Assembly (NCBI RefSeq): GCF_020164455.1
Contig: NZ_JAIQWW010000008.1
Location: forward strand, 124,001 to 188,000
Source: Phyllobacterium chamaecytisi
Lineage (GTDB): Bacteria > Pseudomonadota > Alphaproteobacteria > Rhizobiales > Rhizobiaceae
DNA: 64,000 nucleotides
Direction of reading: 5' to 3'
In this document: positions 24,474-32,712 of the stretch, piece by piece
How the letters are laid out: the number at the start of each line of letters is the position of its first letter
Numbering within the stretch: position 1 is the stretch's first letter
Program-made: the position numbers and the translations under genes
Notes under the pieces: model-generated
What the model saw: the letters and a program-made list of their open reading frames with translations, nothing else
What the model was told of the DNA's origin: nothing
Database searches by the model: none

Positions 24474-26525
24474 ATGTCTTTGATCCAGCGCTCCGAAAAT
24501 CTTTGGGAATTTCAGGATGCTTGTAACGTTTACGTTCTGAAGAGTGGCACGGAGTGCCTACTAATCGACGCAGGATCCGGCGCTGTTATACAGCATCTTG
24601 CTACGATCGGTGTCGAGCGAGTCGACTGGGTTCTACATACCCATCATCACAGGGATCAGTGCTGGGGAACACCCAATGTGCAAAAGGTCGGGGCAAAAAT
24701 TGCCGTGCCGGAATACGAACGCCACCTCTTCGACAATGTCGAGGCCTATTGGCAGGCTCGGCGTATCTATGACAACTATAACGACAGCAATACATTTTTC
24801 TCATTAGCGGAAAATCTTCCGGTCGATGCCGTTCTCGAGGACTACGGCACCTTTGTATGGAAGGAGTACGAGTTCCGCGTCCTGCCGGCAAAGGGTCATA
24901 CATACGGCATGGTCAGCCTAATCGTAGAGGTGGATGGCAAGAAGATCGCGTTTACAGGCGATCTGATGACAGCGGGTGGAAAGCTCTATCAACTTCATGC
25001 ACTGGAGTATAACTACGGCGACCTTCTTGGCATTGAATTTACAATGCAATCAATCCTCGCCTTAAAAAAGGAGGACGTCGAGACCGCCTATCCATCGCAT
25101 GGACTGCCGATCTGGGAGGTTAAGGCGGATATAGGAAAGCTTGAAACAAGGCTCGAGACACTCGCGAGTATAGGCAGGCTTTATACGTCGGGCCGGGGCA
25201 GCGATTTCAACGACGTGCAGACTATCCGCGAAAGCAGGCTGCAGTCAATTTCGGAACATCTACTGTGGGCCGGACCTTATACCTGCTCCAATTTCTACAT
25301 TGTGCTTAGTGGAAGCGGCCACGCGATGCTAATTGACTACGGTATGGCCTCCGTGGGCCATCTCCATGCAGGGTCCAATCACGATAGTGTGCACGCAGTG
25401 CGCTTCGTTCAGCATCATATCGATCAACTTCGCGACGATTATGGAGTGCGGCACATCGAACTCGTCCTTCCAACGCACATTCATGACGACCATGTCTGTG
25501 GGATACCGTTCCTGCAACGACATTACGGCACGCAGTGCTGGGCTCTCGATTGCGTTGCTGATGTCATTGCCGATCCCGCTGCGTGGGCAAGCACGCCGTG
25601 CTGCTTCCACAAACCCATTCAGGTGCAGCGGATTCTGTGTGATGGGGAGGCGTTTCACTGGAGAGGCTTTGACTTCGAGATTCATCACGCACCAGGCCAA
25701 ACCGAATACCATGCGATTGTCTTAGGTCATATCGACGGCAAGCGGATCGTCTTCGGGGGAGACAACTTGTTTCTCTTCAATCCTGAAGCCAGAGGGATTG
25801 AGCGCGAGATCGCCGTCCAGTCTACGGTCATGCGCAACAGTTTCCAGTTGGAGATGCATCGCGCCTGCGCGGATGTGATACGCGCGACGAAGCCTGATCT
25901 CGTATGCCCCGGACACGGAGAGCTGATCACTATGGATTACTCGAGGATCGCCGAGTACACAGACTACATCGAACGGAAGGAAGCAGCCTTCCGTGATATC
26001 GTAGGCGAGCCCGCAAACTATTTCATCGATCTATTCTGGGCGCGAATGCTGCCATATCTTTCAGAAGCCCGCCCGAACTGCGAGGTCACATACACGGTTA
26101 GGATTCGCAATAACTTGGAGCGCACCGCTGTCTACAGCGCTCGCCTCCTACCGGCATTCGGTTGGGCGTCCCATGGTGAGGCGGGAACCATCACGCTTCA
26201 GCCGGGGGAGCAAGGCGATATCATGCTTGAGGCGACTGCGCCGTCTCAAGTCGATCCGCGGCGAAGGCTCATGACCGCCGAGATTTTAATCGACGGTGTA
26301 TCGCAGGGACCTGTTTGTGAAGCCCTCGTCTCAGTTCCCGGAGATCGACGAACTCCACGTCGCCATGCTGGCGCTGGTCGAACTGCTGCGCCGACGCTCG
26401 CAGCGGTTACGCGGGATCCGCGATACCTGACGGTTCCTTCGCATGTTGTTCATGCAGCACAATCGACGGAGAACGTCCGGCCCGTCCCGGCAGCTTCCCA
26501 CCAATCAAGAGGCAGGGGAAAATGA
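24474..26525 (+). CDS. Tandem metallo-beta-lactamase-fold hydrolase
   Basis: A 683-residue protein with two metallo-beta-lactamase domains. Domain 1 (about 1-265) has T-H-H-H-R-D-Q at 56-62, where the last metal-binding His of the usual HxHxDH is Gln, but keeps KGHTYG and FTGDLM. Domain 2 (about 266-520) has an intact HIHDDH at 335-340 but reads APGQTEYH, with Gln409 where the next His is expected, and keeps FGGDNL. A C-terminal region of about 110 residues shows a beta-sandwich-like pattern. The last 55 or so residues are low-complexity and are encoded by a misframed piece of PotC 3' DNA. AGAAGGAAATGAA precedes ATG. Substrate unknown; a thioester, lactone or phosphodiester is possible. Confidence 0.82.
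   Translation: MSLIQRSENLWEFQDACNVYVLKSGTECLLIDAGSGAVIQHLATIGVERVDWVLHTHHHRDQCWGTPNVQKVGAKIAVPEYERHLFDNVEAYWQARRIYDNYNDSNTFFSLAENLPVDAVLEDYGTFVWKEYEFRVLPAKGHTYGMVSLIVEVDGKKIAFTGDLMTAGGKLYQLHALEYNYGDLLGIEFTMQSILALKKEDVETAYPSHGLPIWEVKADIGKLETRLETLASIGRLYTSGRGSDFNDVQTIRESRLQSISEHLLWAGPYTCSNFYIVLSGSGHAMLIDYGMASVGHLHAGSNHDSVHAVRFVQHHIDQLRDDYGVRHIELVLPTHIHDDHVCGIPFLQRHYGTQCWALDCVADVIADPAAWASTPCCFHKPIQVQRILCDGEAFHWRGFDFEIHHAPGQTEYHAIVLGHIDGKRIVFGGDNLFLFNPEARGIEREIAVQSTVMRNSFQLEMHRACADVIRATKPDLVCPGHGELITMDYSRIAEYTDYIERKEAAFRDIVGEPANYFIDLFWARMLPYLSEARPNCEVTYTVRIRNNLERTAVYSARLLPAFGWASHGEAGTITLQPGEQGDIMLEATAPSQVDPRRRLMTAEILIDGVSQGPVCEALVSVPGDRRTPRRHAGAGRTAAPTLAAVTRDPRYLTVPSHVVHAAQSTENVRPVPAASHQSRGRGK
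26357..26447 (+). repeat. PotC 3'-end repeat inside the metallo-beta-lactamase gene
   Basis: These bases match 23865-23957, the end of the PotC-like gene and its first downstream bases, at roughly 85-90 percent by eye. The shared core is GCGGGATCCGCGATACCTGAC. In the PotC frame this copy still reads VELLRRRSQRLRGIRDT and stop. The metallo-beta-lactamase frame crosses it in another phase, which adds an unrelated tail to that protein. Confidence 0.82.
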
Positions 26526-26605
26526 CGAAATCCGACCCGCAGATAAATCAAGTACATTACCGGCTCGACAGCAACGCTCTCGGCCAAAGCGACCAGGAGA
26601 CAGGC

Positions 26606-29080
26606 ATGAAACGTCCTTCCCTTCCTCTTTCAGGCGTCAAAGTTGTCGATTTTGGTCAGTATATCGCTGGTCCGGCGGTGGCGATGGTCCTCGCCGATCT
26701 TGGCGCCATAGTCGTGCATATCGACCCACCCTCCGGACCCCTCTGGGACAGCCCGGCCAATGCAACGCTCAATCGGAACAAATTGATTGTCGAGATCGAC
26801 TTGAAGACTGAGGAGGGCCTTTCGCAAGCGCAAGCCCTAGTCGCGGAAGCGGACATCGTGGTGGAAAATTTCCGACCGGGTGTGCTTAGCCGCCTCGGAA
26901 TCGACTTCACGGCGCTGCGCAAGGTCCGGCCGGAGCTCATCACAGTATCTATTCCAGGCTTTGCCTCGAACGATCAACTTCGTCGCGAGTGGCGCGCCTT
27001 CGAGGCGGTCATCGCGGCATCCTCAGGTGTGTTCACCGACATGGGGCTTGACCGCGTCTTGATGGGTGTCATTCCCTACTTCTCGCCGCTGCCTCTGGCA
27101 TCTGCCTATGGCACGATGCTTGCTGCATCGGCAGCGGTACTGGCGCTTCAAGCACGGGAGCGCAGCGGGATCGGCGACCACATTGAGGCGCCTCTTGTAT
27201 GCGCGGTCATGGAGGCCCTCGCATACAACGCGTGCTTAGTTGAGAACTTTCCGCCTCGCTACACTGGTCATCGTAGTCGCGAGATCGCCCAAAGGCGCGA
27301 GGCAAACTTGCCGCTGAATCTCTCTTACCAGTCTGTACAAGACCTTCACGACCCTTTTTATCGGAATTCGGGTTATATGTGTAAAGATGGACGCATGTTC
27401 TCCATCGCATGCGCCGGCCACAAAGTTCATATCAAGCGCTGCTTGCAGGCTCTCGGACTATACGATGAGCTCGTGTCCGAAGGGCTTGTAGAGCAAATGG
27501 ATCACTATCTTGCTCTCCCCTTGCCAAAGTATTGGCATGATGAGATTACCACGCGAATGAAAGCTGTTTTCTTGACCCGAACCTCAGAGGAGTGGGAGCG
27601 CATCTTCAGAGAAAGCCGGATCGCGGGTTCGCCGCAGCGCTCCTTGAAGGAATGGATGAGCAACGAACATGCTACCGCTGCGGGCGTCGTGGTGGAGGTC
27701 GACGACCCGGTGTTTGGACGAATGACTCAGCCGGGACCTATGGCTTGGTTGGAGGAAACTGGTGAAATGATGTTGAACCCGGCGCCTCGTAAATGGGTCG
27801 CCTTCGATGAGGCGATCGCGGCACTTTCGGCGATTCCTGTTAGGCGGCCGCCGGCGCGTCCTGCACGGGCGTCGTCTGGATGGCTCGATGGCGTACGGGT
27901 TCTCGACCTGTCCAATGTGATCGCTGGTCCGCATACGGCATATTATCTCGCCCGTTTCGGTGCGGAGGTAATCAAGATCGACCCGGCCCTCCCCCTATAC
28001 AACTGCTCCTGGACAGTGTCCATGGGAATGGTCAATATGTGCGGCAAGCACTCGGCGTTAGTGGATATTGCCTCGCCAGGCGGCCGGAAGGTCTTCGAAC
28101 GGTTGGTGAAGTCAGTTGATGTTATCGTCTGGAATGCGACTGACCAGGAGGTCAAGCGTAAGGGGCTCCATCTGGAGGGTCTGAAAGCGCTCAATCCGGA
28201 CGTGATCTTCTGCCAAGTCGATTGCTTCAGCGGTGTGCGCGGTGGCCCACGTAGCGATGATCCCGGCTATGACGACATTGCTCAAGCGGCGACTGGCATT
28301 ATGCTCAGATTTGGCGGTTCCCCGGAGTCACCCGAGGAGCATGCACACTACGGTACAATCGACGCTTTAGGCGCGTACAGCGCGGCTCTTGGTATTGCCG
28401 CCGCGTTGTACCAGAAAGGAAGAACCGGTCACGTGGGGCGGCCGCGGACGTCGCTGTCGGCGCTTTCCGGTCTTCTGCAAGTTCCCTTCTGCTACGACTA
28501 TGCAGGACGCGACCCCTTCGATGAACCCGCCGGGCCAGATGCCAAGGGCTACAACGCCTTGGCCCGCCTTTACAGAACGGCTTCCGGCCGCACCCTCATG
28601 CTCAACGCCGTTGAGAGCGACTTGCCTCGCCTTGCGCAAGTCGAGGGGCTTGAAGGACTTGGTGACGTGCCAGCCGAGGACCGAGCCACCTTCCTTTCTA
28701 CGGCTATGGAGAAGGCAAGCGCTGAGGATTGGTTGTCGAGATTGACTGCAGCCGATATCGGCGCAGCAATCTGCGAGAACATAGATGCGATACGTTCCGC
28801 AAATTCCAGGCCTGCGGACGGTACGCCAGGGACCGACCGGGGCAGCTATTCCTTCTCAATATATCGTGATCATCCGAGTGGACATACCGTAACTCAGCTC
28901 GATCCCTACGCCATTCGCTCGGAGGCCGGGAAGGTCTATGCATTATCCCCCGCCGAGAAATACGGCGCGTCAACCCGGCGACTTCTGCGGTCCTTTCAAT
29001 ATACCGAAGCGGACATAGACGCGCTAATCGCCGCGGGCAACATAAGCGAGAGTTGGAGTCACGAGTATTTGCCTACTTGA
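26606..29080 (+). CDS. Tandem family III CoA-transferase (two CaiB/BaiF domains in one chain)
   Basis: An 824-residue chain with two full family III CoA-transferase domains. Domain 1 starts LPLSGVKVVDFGQYIAGPA and domain 2 starts near residue 430 with LDGVRVLDLSNVIAGPH. In this family a conserved Asp forms the acyl-anhydride. Domain 2 has it in GTIDALGAYSAALGI (Asp586). The equivalent place in domain 1 reads LASAYGTM, with Ser166. I use ATG 26606 because CAGGAGACAGG precedes it. The longer frame from 26522 starts with codons copied from the amidohydrolase leader. It would move CoA between a donor CoA ester and an organic acid, CaiB-like. A frameshifted full copy is at 8482-10965. Confidence 0.9.
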   Translation: MKRPSLPLSGVKVVDFGQYIAGPAVAMVLADLGAIVVHIDPPSGPLWDSPANATLNRNKLIVEIDLKTEEGLSQAQALVAEADIVVENFRPGVLSRLGIDFTALRKVRPELITVSIPGFASNDQLRREWRAFEAVIAASSGVFTDMGLDRVLMGVIPYFSPLPLASAYGTMLAASAAVLALQARERSGIGDHIEAPLVCAVMEALAYNACLVENFPPRYTGHRSREIAQRREANLPLNLSYQSVQDLHDPFYRNSGYMCKDGRMFSIACAGHKVHIKRCLQALGLYDELVSEGLVEQMDHYLALPLPKYWHDEITTRMKAVFLTRTSEEWERIFRESRIAGSPQRSLKEWMSNEHATAAGVVVEVDDPVFGRMTQPGPMAWLEETGEMMLNPAPRKWVAFDEAIAALSAIPVRRPPARPARASSGWLDGVRVLDLSNVIAGPHTAYYLARFGAEVIKIDPALPLYNCSWTVSMGMVNMCGKHSALVDIASPGGRKVFERLVKSVDVIVWNATDQEVKRKGLHLEGLKALNPDVIFCQVDCFSGVRGGPRSDDPGYDDIAQAATGIMLRFGGSPESPEEHAHYGTIDALGAYSAALGIAAALYQKGRTGHVGRPRTSLSALSGLLQVPFCYDYAGRDPFDEPAGPDAKGYNALARLYRTASGRTLMLNAVESDLPRLAQVEGLEGLGDVPAEDRATFLSTAMEKASAEDWLSRLTAADIGAAICENIDAIRSANSRPADGTPGTDRGSYSFSIYRDHPSGHTVTQLDPYAIRSEAGKVYALSPAEKYGASTRRLLRSFQYTEADIDALIAAGNISESWSHEYLPT

Positions 29081-29260
29081 AACGGCCATCGAGCAAGAAG
29101 AGAGCCTCTGGGGATCCTGGGGGCGACTTTCGAGACAAGAGCGCCGATCGTAGACTGGCTTTATTTGTCGTATGTTGTTCATTTGCCAAATCGGAGCCGA
29201 CTGACCACGTCTCGGCCGTTCCACCCATTTCGCAGTGACGACCGAGGTAAAAAGGGGAAA

Positions 29261-30553
29261 ATGATGAAGTCCGACCCACAGATCACACAATGGGTTCAGC
29301 AGACGCCGTTCGTGGACACCCACGAGCATCTGATCGAGGAAAGCCAGCGCGTGTCCGGCGTAATCGGTCGGTGGCTGCCTTGCGACGACTGGACCTATGC
29401 AGTCAGGGACTACGTTGCCAACGATTTGGCGGTTGCGGGAATGCCGAAAACCGAGCTGCAAAGCTTCCTTGGGCCGGATCTTTCGAGCGTGGTTAAATAC
29501 CAGCTGGTCGCACCTTACTGGGATCGCATCCGCCACACCGGCTATGCTCAGGCCGTGCGCCATACGCTTCGCGGCCTCTATGGTGAGGACGACCTGACTG
29601 CCGAGAGTGTGCCTCGCATCGCCGAAAAATACCGCGAGACCATTCAGCCCGGCTTTTACGCTGCCATTTTGCGTCGTGCGAACATCGAGAACTGCCAAGT
29701 CAATTCTCTGCAGCGCATCTTCATGGAGACCGAGCAGCCAGCGCTACTGGCGCAGGATTTAAGCATCCTCGAATTTTCCCGGTGCAGCGCTGCGGACATC
29801 GCCCGCGTGCATGCTGAAACAGGCAAACAACCGACAACGCTGGATGATTGGCTGGAGATCATCGACTTCTATTTCGCTACGTACGGTCCGAAGGCCGTGG
29901 CGGTGAAATGTCAAATTGCCTATTCGCGTTCGCTTGATTTCGCACCGGTCGCCAAGGCACACGCGGCGAGGCTATTTCTGCACCACATCGGCAAGATGCG
30001 CCACGACCTAGGTTCCGAGGATCTCAAGTCGATGCAGGATTTTCTTTTCCGCTACTGTGTCGGCAAAGCTACCGAGTGCGATCTGCCTGTTAAACTGCAC
30101 ACTGGTATTGTGGGCGGTCATGGAATGTTGCAACTCGCCCACACTCGCAACAACGCCGCCGATCTGTGTCGCCTATTGTTGGATTTTCCTGATACCCGTT
30201 TCGTCCTGATGCACATCGGGTATCCTTACGAGCAGGAATTTATCGCGCTGGCCAAACACTATCCGAACGCGTGGATCGATATGTGCTGGGCATGGGTTCT
30301 CAACCCCGCGGCGAGCATCCGTTTTCTGAAGGATTTTTTGCTGGCGGTTCCCGCCGACAAGATCTTCACCTTCGGCGGCGACTACGTCGCGGTGGAGCCG
30401 ATCTATGGCCACGCCTGCGTTGCTCGCCGTGGCATCGCACAGGCGCTCTCGGAACTGGTCGGTCAAGGCTGGATCGCCCACGAGGAAATCCCCGCCCTCA
30501 TCGAGCGGATCATGCGCGGTAACGCACTTCGCTTCTTCCAAAAGGGCCAATGA
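29261..30553 (+). CDS. Amidohydrolase-family protein
   Basis: A 430-residue metal-dependent hydrolase-like protein. The N-terminal DTHEHL supplies His21 and His23. Further metal or catalytic sites are probably KLHTGIVGGHGM, VLMHIGYPYEQE and the closing FGGDY near residue 370. The pattern fits the amidohydrolase-2/uronate-isomerase-like branch. Start at ATG 29261 follows AAAAGGGGAAA; the frame is open to 29165. It lies 180 bp behind the tandem CoA-transferase, and this gene order recurs in the relic at 18645-19165, so the two probably act together. The substrate is not evident: a cyclic amide, lactone or carboxylated ring are all conceivable. Confidence 0.82.
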   Translation: MMKSDPQITQWVQQTPFVDTHEHLIEESQRVSGVIGRWLPCDDWTYAVRDYVANDLAVAGMPKTELQSFLGPDLSSVVKYQLVAPYWDRIRHTGYAQAVRHTLRGLYGEDDLTAESVPRIAEKYRETIQPGFYAAILRRANIENCQVNSLQRIFMETEQPALLAQDLSILEFSRCSAADIARVHAETGKQPTTLDDWLEIIDFYFATYGPKAVAVKCQIAYSRSLDFAPVAKAHAARLFLHHIGKMRHDLGSEDLKSMQDFLFRYCVGKATECDLPVKLHTGIVGGHGMLQLAHTRNNAADLCRLLLDFPDTRFVLMHIGYPYEQEFIALAKHYPNAWIDMCWAWVLNPAASIRFLKDFLLAVPADKIFTFGGDYVAVEPIYGHACVARRGIAQALSELVGQGWIAHEEIPALIERIMRGNALRFFQKGQ

Positions 30554-30626
30554 CAACATGATGGTTGATAGCCGACCGGGTGATGGTGTCATGGTCGCTT
30601 AAGTGGTGCATCCAAGACGAGCACGC

Positions 30627-31012
30627 TTCCGCCGGCCCCTACAAGGCGGCGCTGATAGAAATCAATCCCCTCTGGGGTCAGCACGACGTCTGGAGCCTGC
30701 TCAACCGCGGCCGCTCAGCTTATACAGCCTATTACCTGCTGCGTTCGGTCGATTACCAGTATGGTCCCGACAGCCAGATCGTTGCCTCGCCACCACAGTA
30801 CTCGGTCTTTCGCGACGTATTTCTGCGCACGCTGGGGATCAGCATCGGCGTGACCGCCGCGACCTTGCTGCTGGGCTTCCCGGTTGCCTATCTCCTGGCG
30901 ACCTTGCCGCCCCAGACCAGCAATCTCTTGATGATCATGGTCGTGGTGCCGTTCTGGATCTCGGCGTTGGCACGCACCACAGCCTGGGTCGTGCTTCTGC
31001 AAGAACACGGAG
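30627..31012 (+). repeat. 386-bp repeat of PotB-like permease internal DNA
   Basis: Base for base by eye this equals 22251-22636, an internal part of the PotB-like gene covering the periplasmic insert and the first core helices. It is bounded on the left by 70 bp of unrelated DNA after the amidohydrolase stop and on the right by a FadB-like fragment. An open frame (30565-31200, 211 residues) crosses it, but starts and ends in foreign sequence and is unlikely to be functional. The absence of differences points to recent duplication or gene conversion. Confidence 0.93.
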
Positions 31013-31397
31013 CGAACAACGTCGAGGACGTCTTCGACGGGCAAAAGACACACCAAATCGAGCGTCTTGCGCGCCGCGAGGCCAGCACCATGCGAGGCAA
31101 TATCGCAATGCCCATCGTCAAGGGAGAAAATGACTCCGCCAACCTATCTCATTTCAGCAAAACGGCCCAGGAGCGGGATATGGCCAGCCGTTTCTGTTGA
31201 CCGCATGTATAGGTATTTCGAGCCAAGAGCGTTTGACATACGGGACCGGAGCCGCGCGCAAGTCGCCTAAAGATTCTGACCGCGACCCGGTGTGAGATGA
31301 CGGACAACGGCCTCACACAGATCGGCCACGAAAGGTTCTCTGAAACACGGACCGAGTGGACGGGAAAACATGATTTTGTCCTTAAGAAGAAAATGAA
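31013..31397 (+). pseudogene. Diverged copy of the leader region 24077-24473
   Basis: After the permease repeat the DNA follows 24077 onwards: GCGAACAACGTCGAGGACGT (FadB-type linker), then a stretch around TTTCAGCAAAACGGCCCAGG, then ATCGGCCACGAAAGGTTCTC. Identity by eye is around 75 percent with several indels. It leads into the start of the second metallo-beta-lactamase copy, so the original order is preserved. No open gene remains. Confidence 0.78.
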
Positions 31398-31826
31398 ATG
31401 TCTTTGATTCAGCGATCCGAAAATCTTTGGGCTGAAAGTGGACGGAATGCCTACCAATCGACACAGGGACCGCCGCTGTTACACAGCATCTTGCCACGAT
31501 CGGTGTCGAGCGAGTGGACTGGGCTATACATACCCATCATCACAGGGATCAGTGCTGGGGAAACGCCCAATGTGCAGAAGGTCGGGGCAAAAATTGCCGT
31601 TCCAACGCACATATAGACGACCAATCGGCGGAGTACCGTTCCTGCAACGACACTTCGGCACGAAGTGCTGGGCTCTCGATTGCGTCGCCGATGTCATTGC
31701 CGATCCCGCTGCGTGGGCAAGCACGCCGTGCCTCTTCCACAAACCGATTCAGCTGCAGTGGATTTCTGTGTGGTGGGAGGCATTTCACTGGAGAGGGTTT
31801 GACTTTGAGGTTCATCACACACCAGG
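31398..31826 (+). pseudogene. Deleted second copy of the metallo-beta-lactamase gene
   Basis: ATG 31398 begins MSLIQRSENLWAES, matching the intact gene at 24474, and runs with indels through the first metal motif (HTHHHRDQ in a shifted frame). Near 31610 it jumps to the equivalent of 25470, the start of the domain 2 metal motif. It then follows it (RH.GTKCWALDCVADVIADPA) up to the equivalent of about 25695. About 760 bp of the middle and the whole end are missing. Confidence 0.87.
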
Positions 31827-31907
31827 ATGTCGCGCGGTCAACTGGAACGTGCGGCAGCAAGAAAGGGCATCAGCACCGACGAAGTGATCGCGCAAATGCG
31901 CGCATGC
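31825..31907 (+). repeat. 83-bp piece of the SDR gene
   Basis: Matches 17185-17267 with seven or so mismatches and no gaps. The shared core includes CGCGCGGTCAACTGGAA, then GGCATCAGCACCGACGAAGT. In the SDR gene this encodes the region around RGQLEGAAARKGISTDEVIA. Here it is joined at the base to the truncated metallo-beta-lactamase fragment. Confidence 0.9.
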
Positions 31908-32211
31908 CAAACTCCCGGCACGCTCATTAGTCGTCGACAGACCTAGTCACCTCGCGCCATGTCAGCAGGGCGGGATGCAACCTGGCAAACTCCGTTTGCA
32001 GCGCGTCTCTGGCGCGCAGCATAGCCTCGCCGATCTTCAGCCTGACGCCAAGCAACGGCCCACGAAGGCTGACAACCCGCATCATGGCCTGCAGCTGCTT
32101 GCAGGCCATGAGCAGCTGGGGGATGCTGCGCGCATCCAGCAGAACGACCGCGAACTCGGCCCACACAAGGCCGGCATGCAGCCACTGTGACAGAGCACCG
32201 GCCTCAAGGCC
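31908..32211. other. Unidentified segment inside the mosaic
   Basis: About 300 bp between the SDR fragment and the PotA fragment. A minus-strand frame of 79 codons (31927-32166) with many Leu, Arg and Ala might be a transposase piece, but I see no family motif. It contains the palindrome-rich word CTGCAGCTGCTTGCAG near 32090. Confidence 0.45.
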
Positions 32212-32590
32212 GTCAGCAGCAACGCGTCGCGCTTGCCCGCGCCCTTGTCTTCGATCCTAAGCTCGTGCTCATGGATGAGCCGCTCGGCGCGCTGGACAAG
32301 CAGATGCAGCTTGAGATCAAGCATATCCATCAGGAACTTGGTGTCACCGTGGTCTATGTGACGCACGATCAGAGCGAAGGGCTGACCATGTCGGATCGCA
32401 TTGCGGTGTTCAACGACGGGGCCATTCAGCAACTCGCCGCGCCCGCCGAGCTATACGAGCGACCGCAGAACGCTTTCGTTGCTCAGTTCATCGGCGAGAA
32501 CAATAGGCTGCAGGGCACCGTCCTGGCCAGGAATGGCACGATCTGCAAGGTGGAAGTACCCGACGCGGGCAACGTGCAGGCGCTTGCTGT
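32212..32590 (+). pseudogene. Middle part of a second PotA-like gene
   Basis: Matches 20153-20543, from the end of the ABC signature (GQQQRVA.ARAL) through Walker B to the first TOBE strand. A 12-bp in-frame deletion removes the residues LREQ after DKQ. Walker A and the N-terminus are absent. After 32590 the match stops abruptly. The missing 3' end resumes 2.1 kb later at 34700, less about 113 bp, so the gene has been split by inserted DNA. Confidence 0.92.
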
Positions 32591-32612
32591 TGATACTTGC
32601 GTAAGGACCCCA

Positions 32613-32712
32613 ACAGCATCCCGGCTTCGAAAAGATCACAAACTCCGAGCATGTGCGAGAAAGCGCGCTCGCCGTCGTTGTAAAGCGCAAGCCAAACTGG
32701 AAGGAACCTGAA
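32613..32712 (+). pseudogene. C-terminal tail of a crotonase-type gene
   Basis: The frame leading into the next gene reads [20 protein letters not shown], then KRKPNWKE, which resembles the C-terminal helix and terminal KRKP.W of enoyl-CoA hydratases. It joins directly to the PotA fragment on its left. Short, so identification is tentative, but a hydratase next to a carnitine-type dehydrogenase would be a natural pair. Confidence 0.5.

Noticed and set aside
30565-31200. 211-codon frame over the permease repeat as a real small permease
   Set aside because: Starts and ends in foreign fragments, lacks the EAA loop and has no ribosome site.
31927-32166. 79-codon minus-strand frame as a transposase
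   Set aside because: Weak resemblance only; no conserved catalytic or DNA-binding motif.
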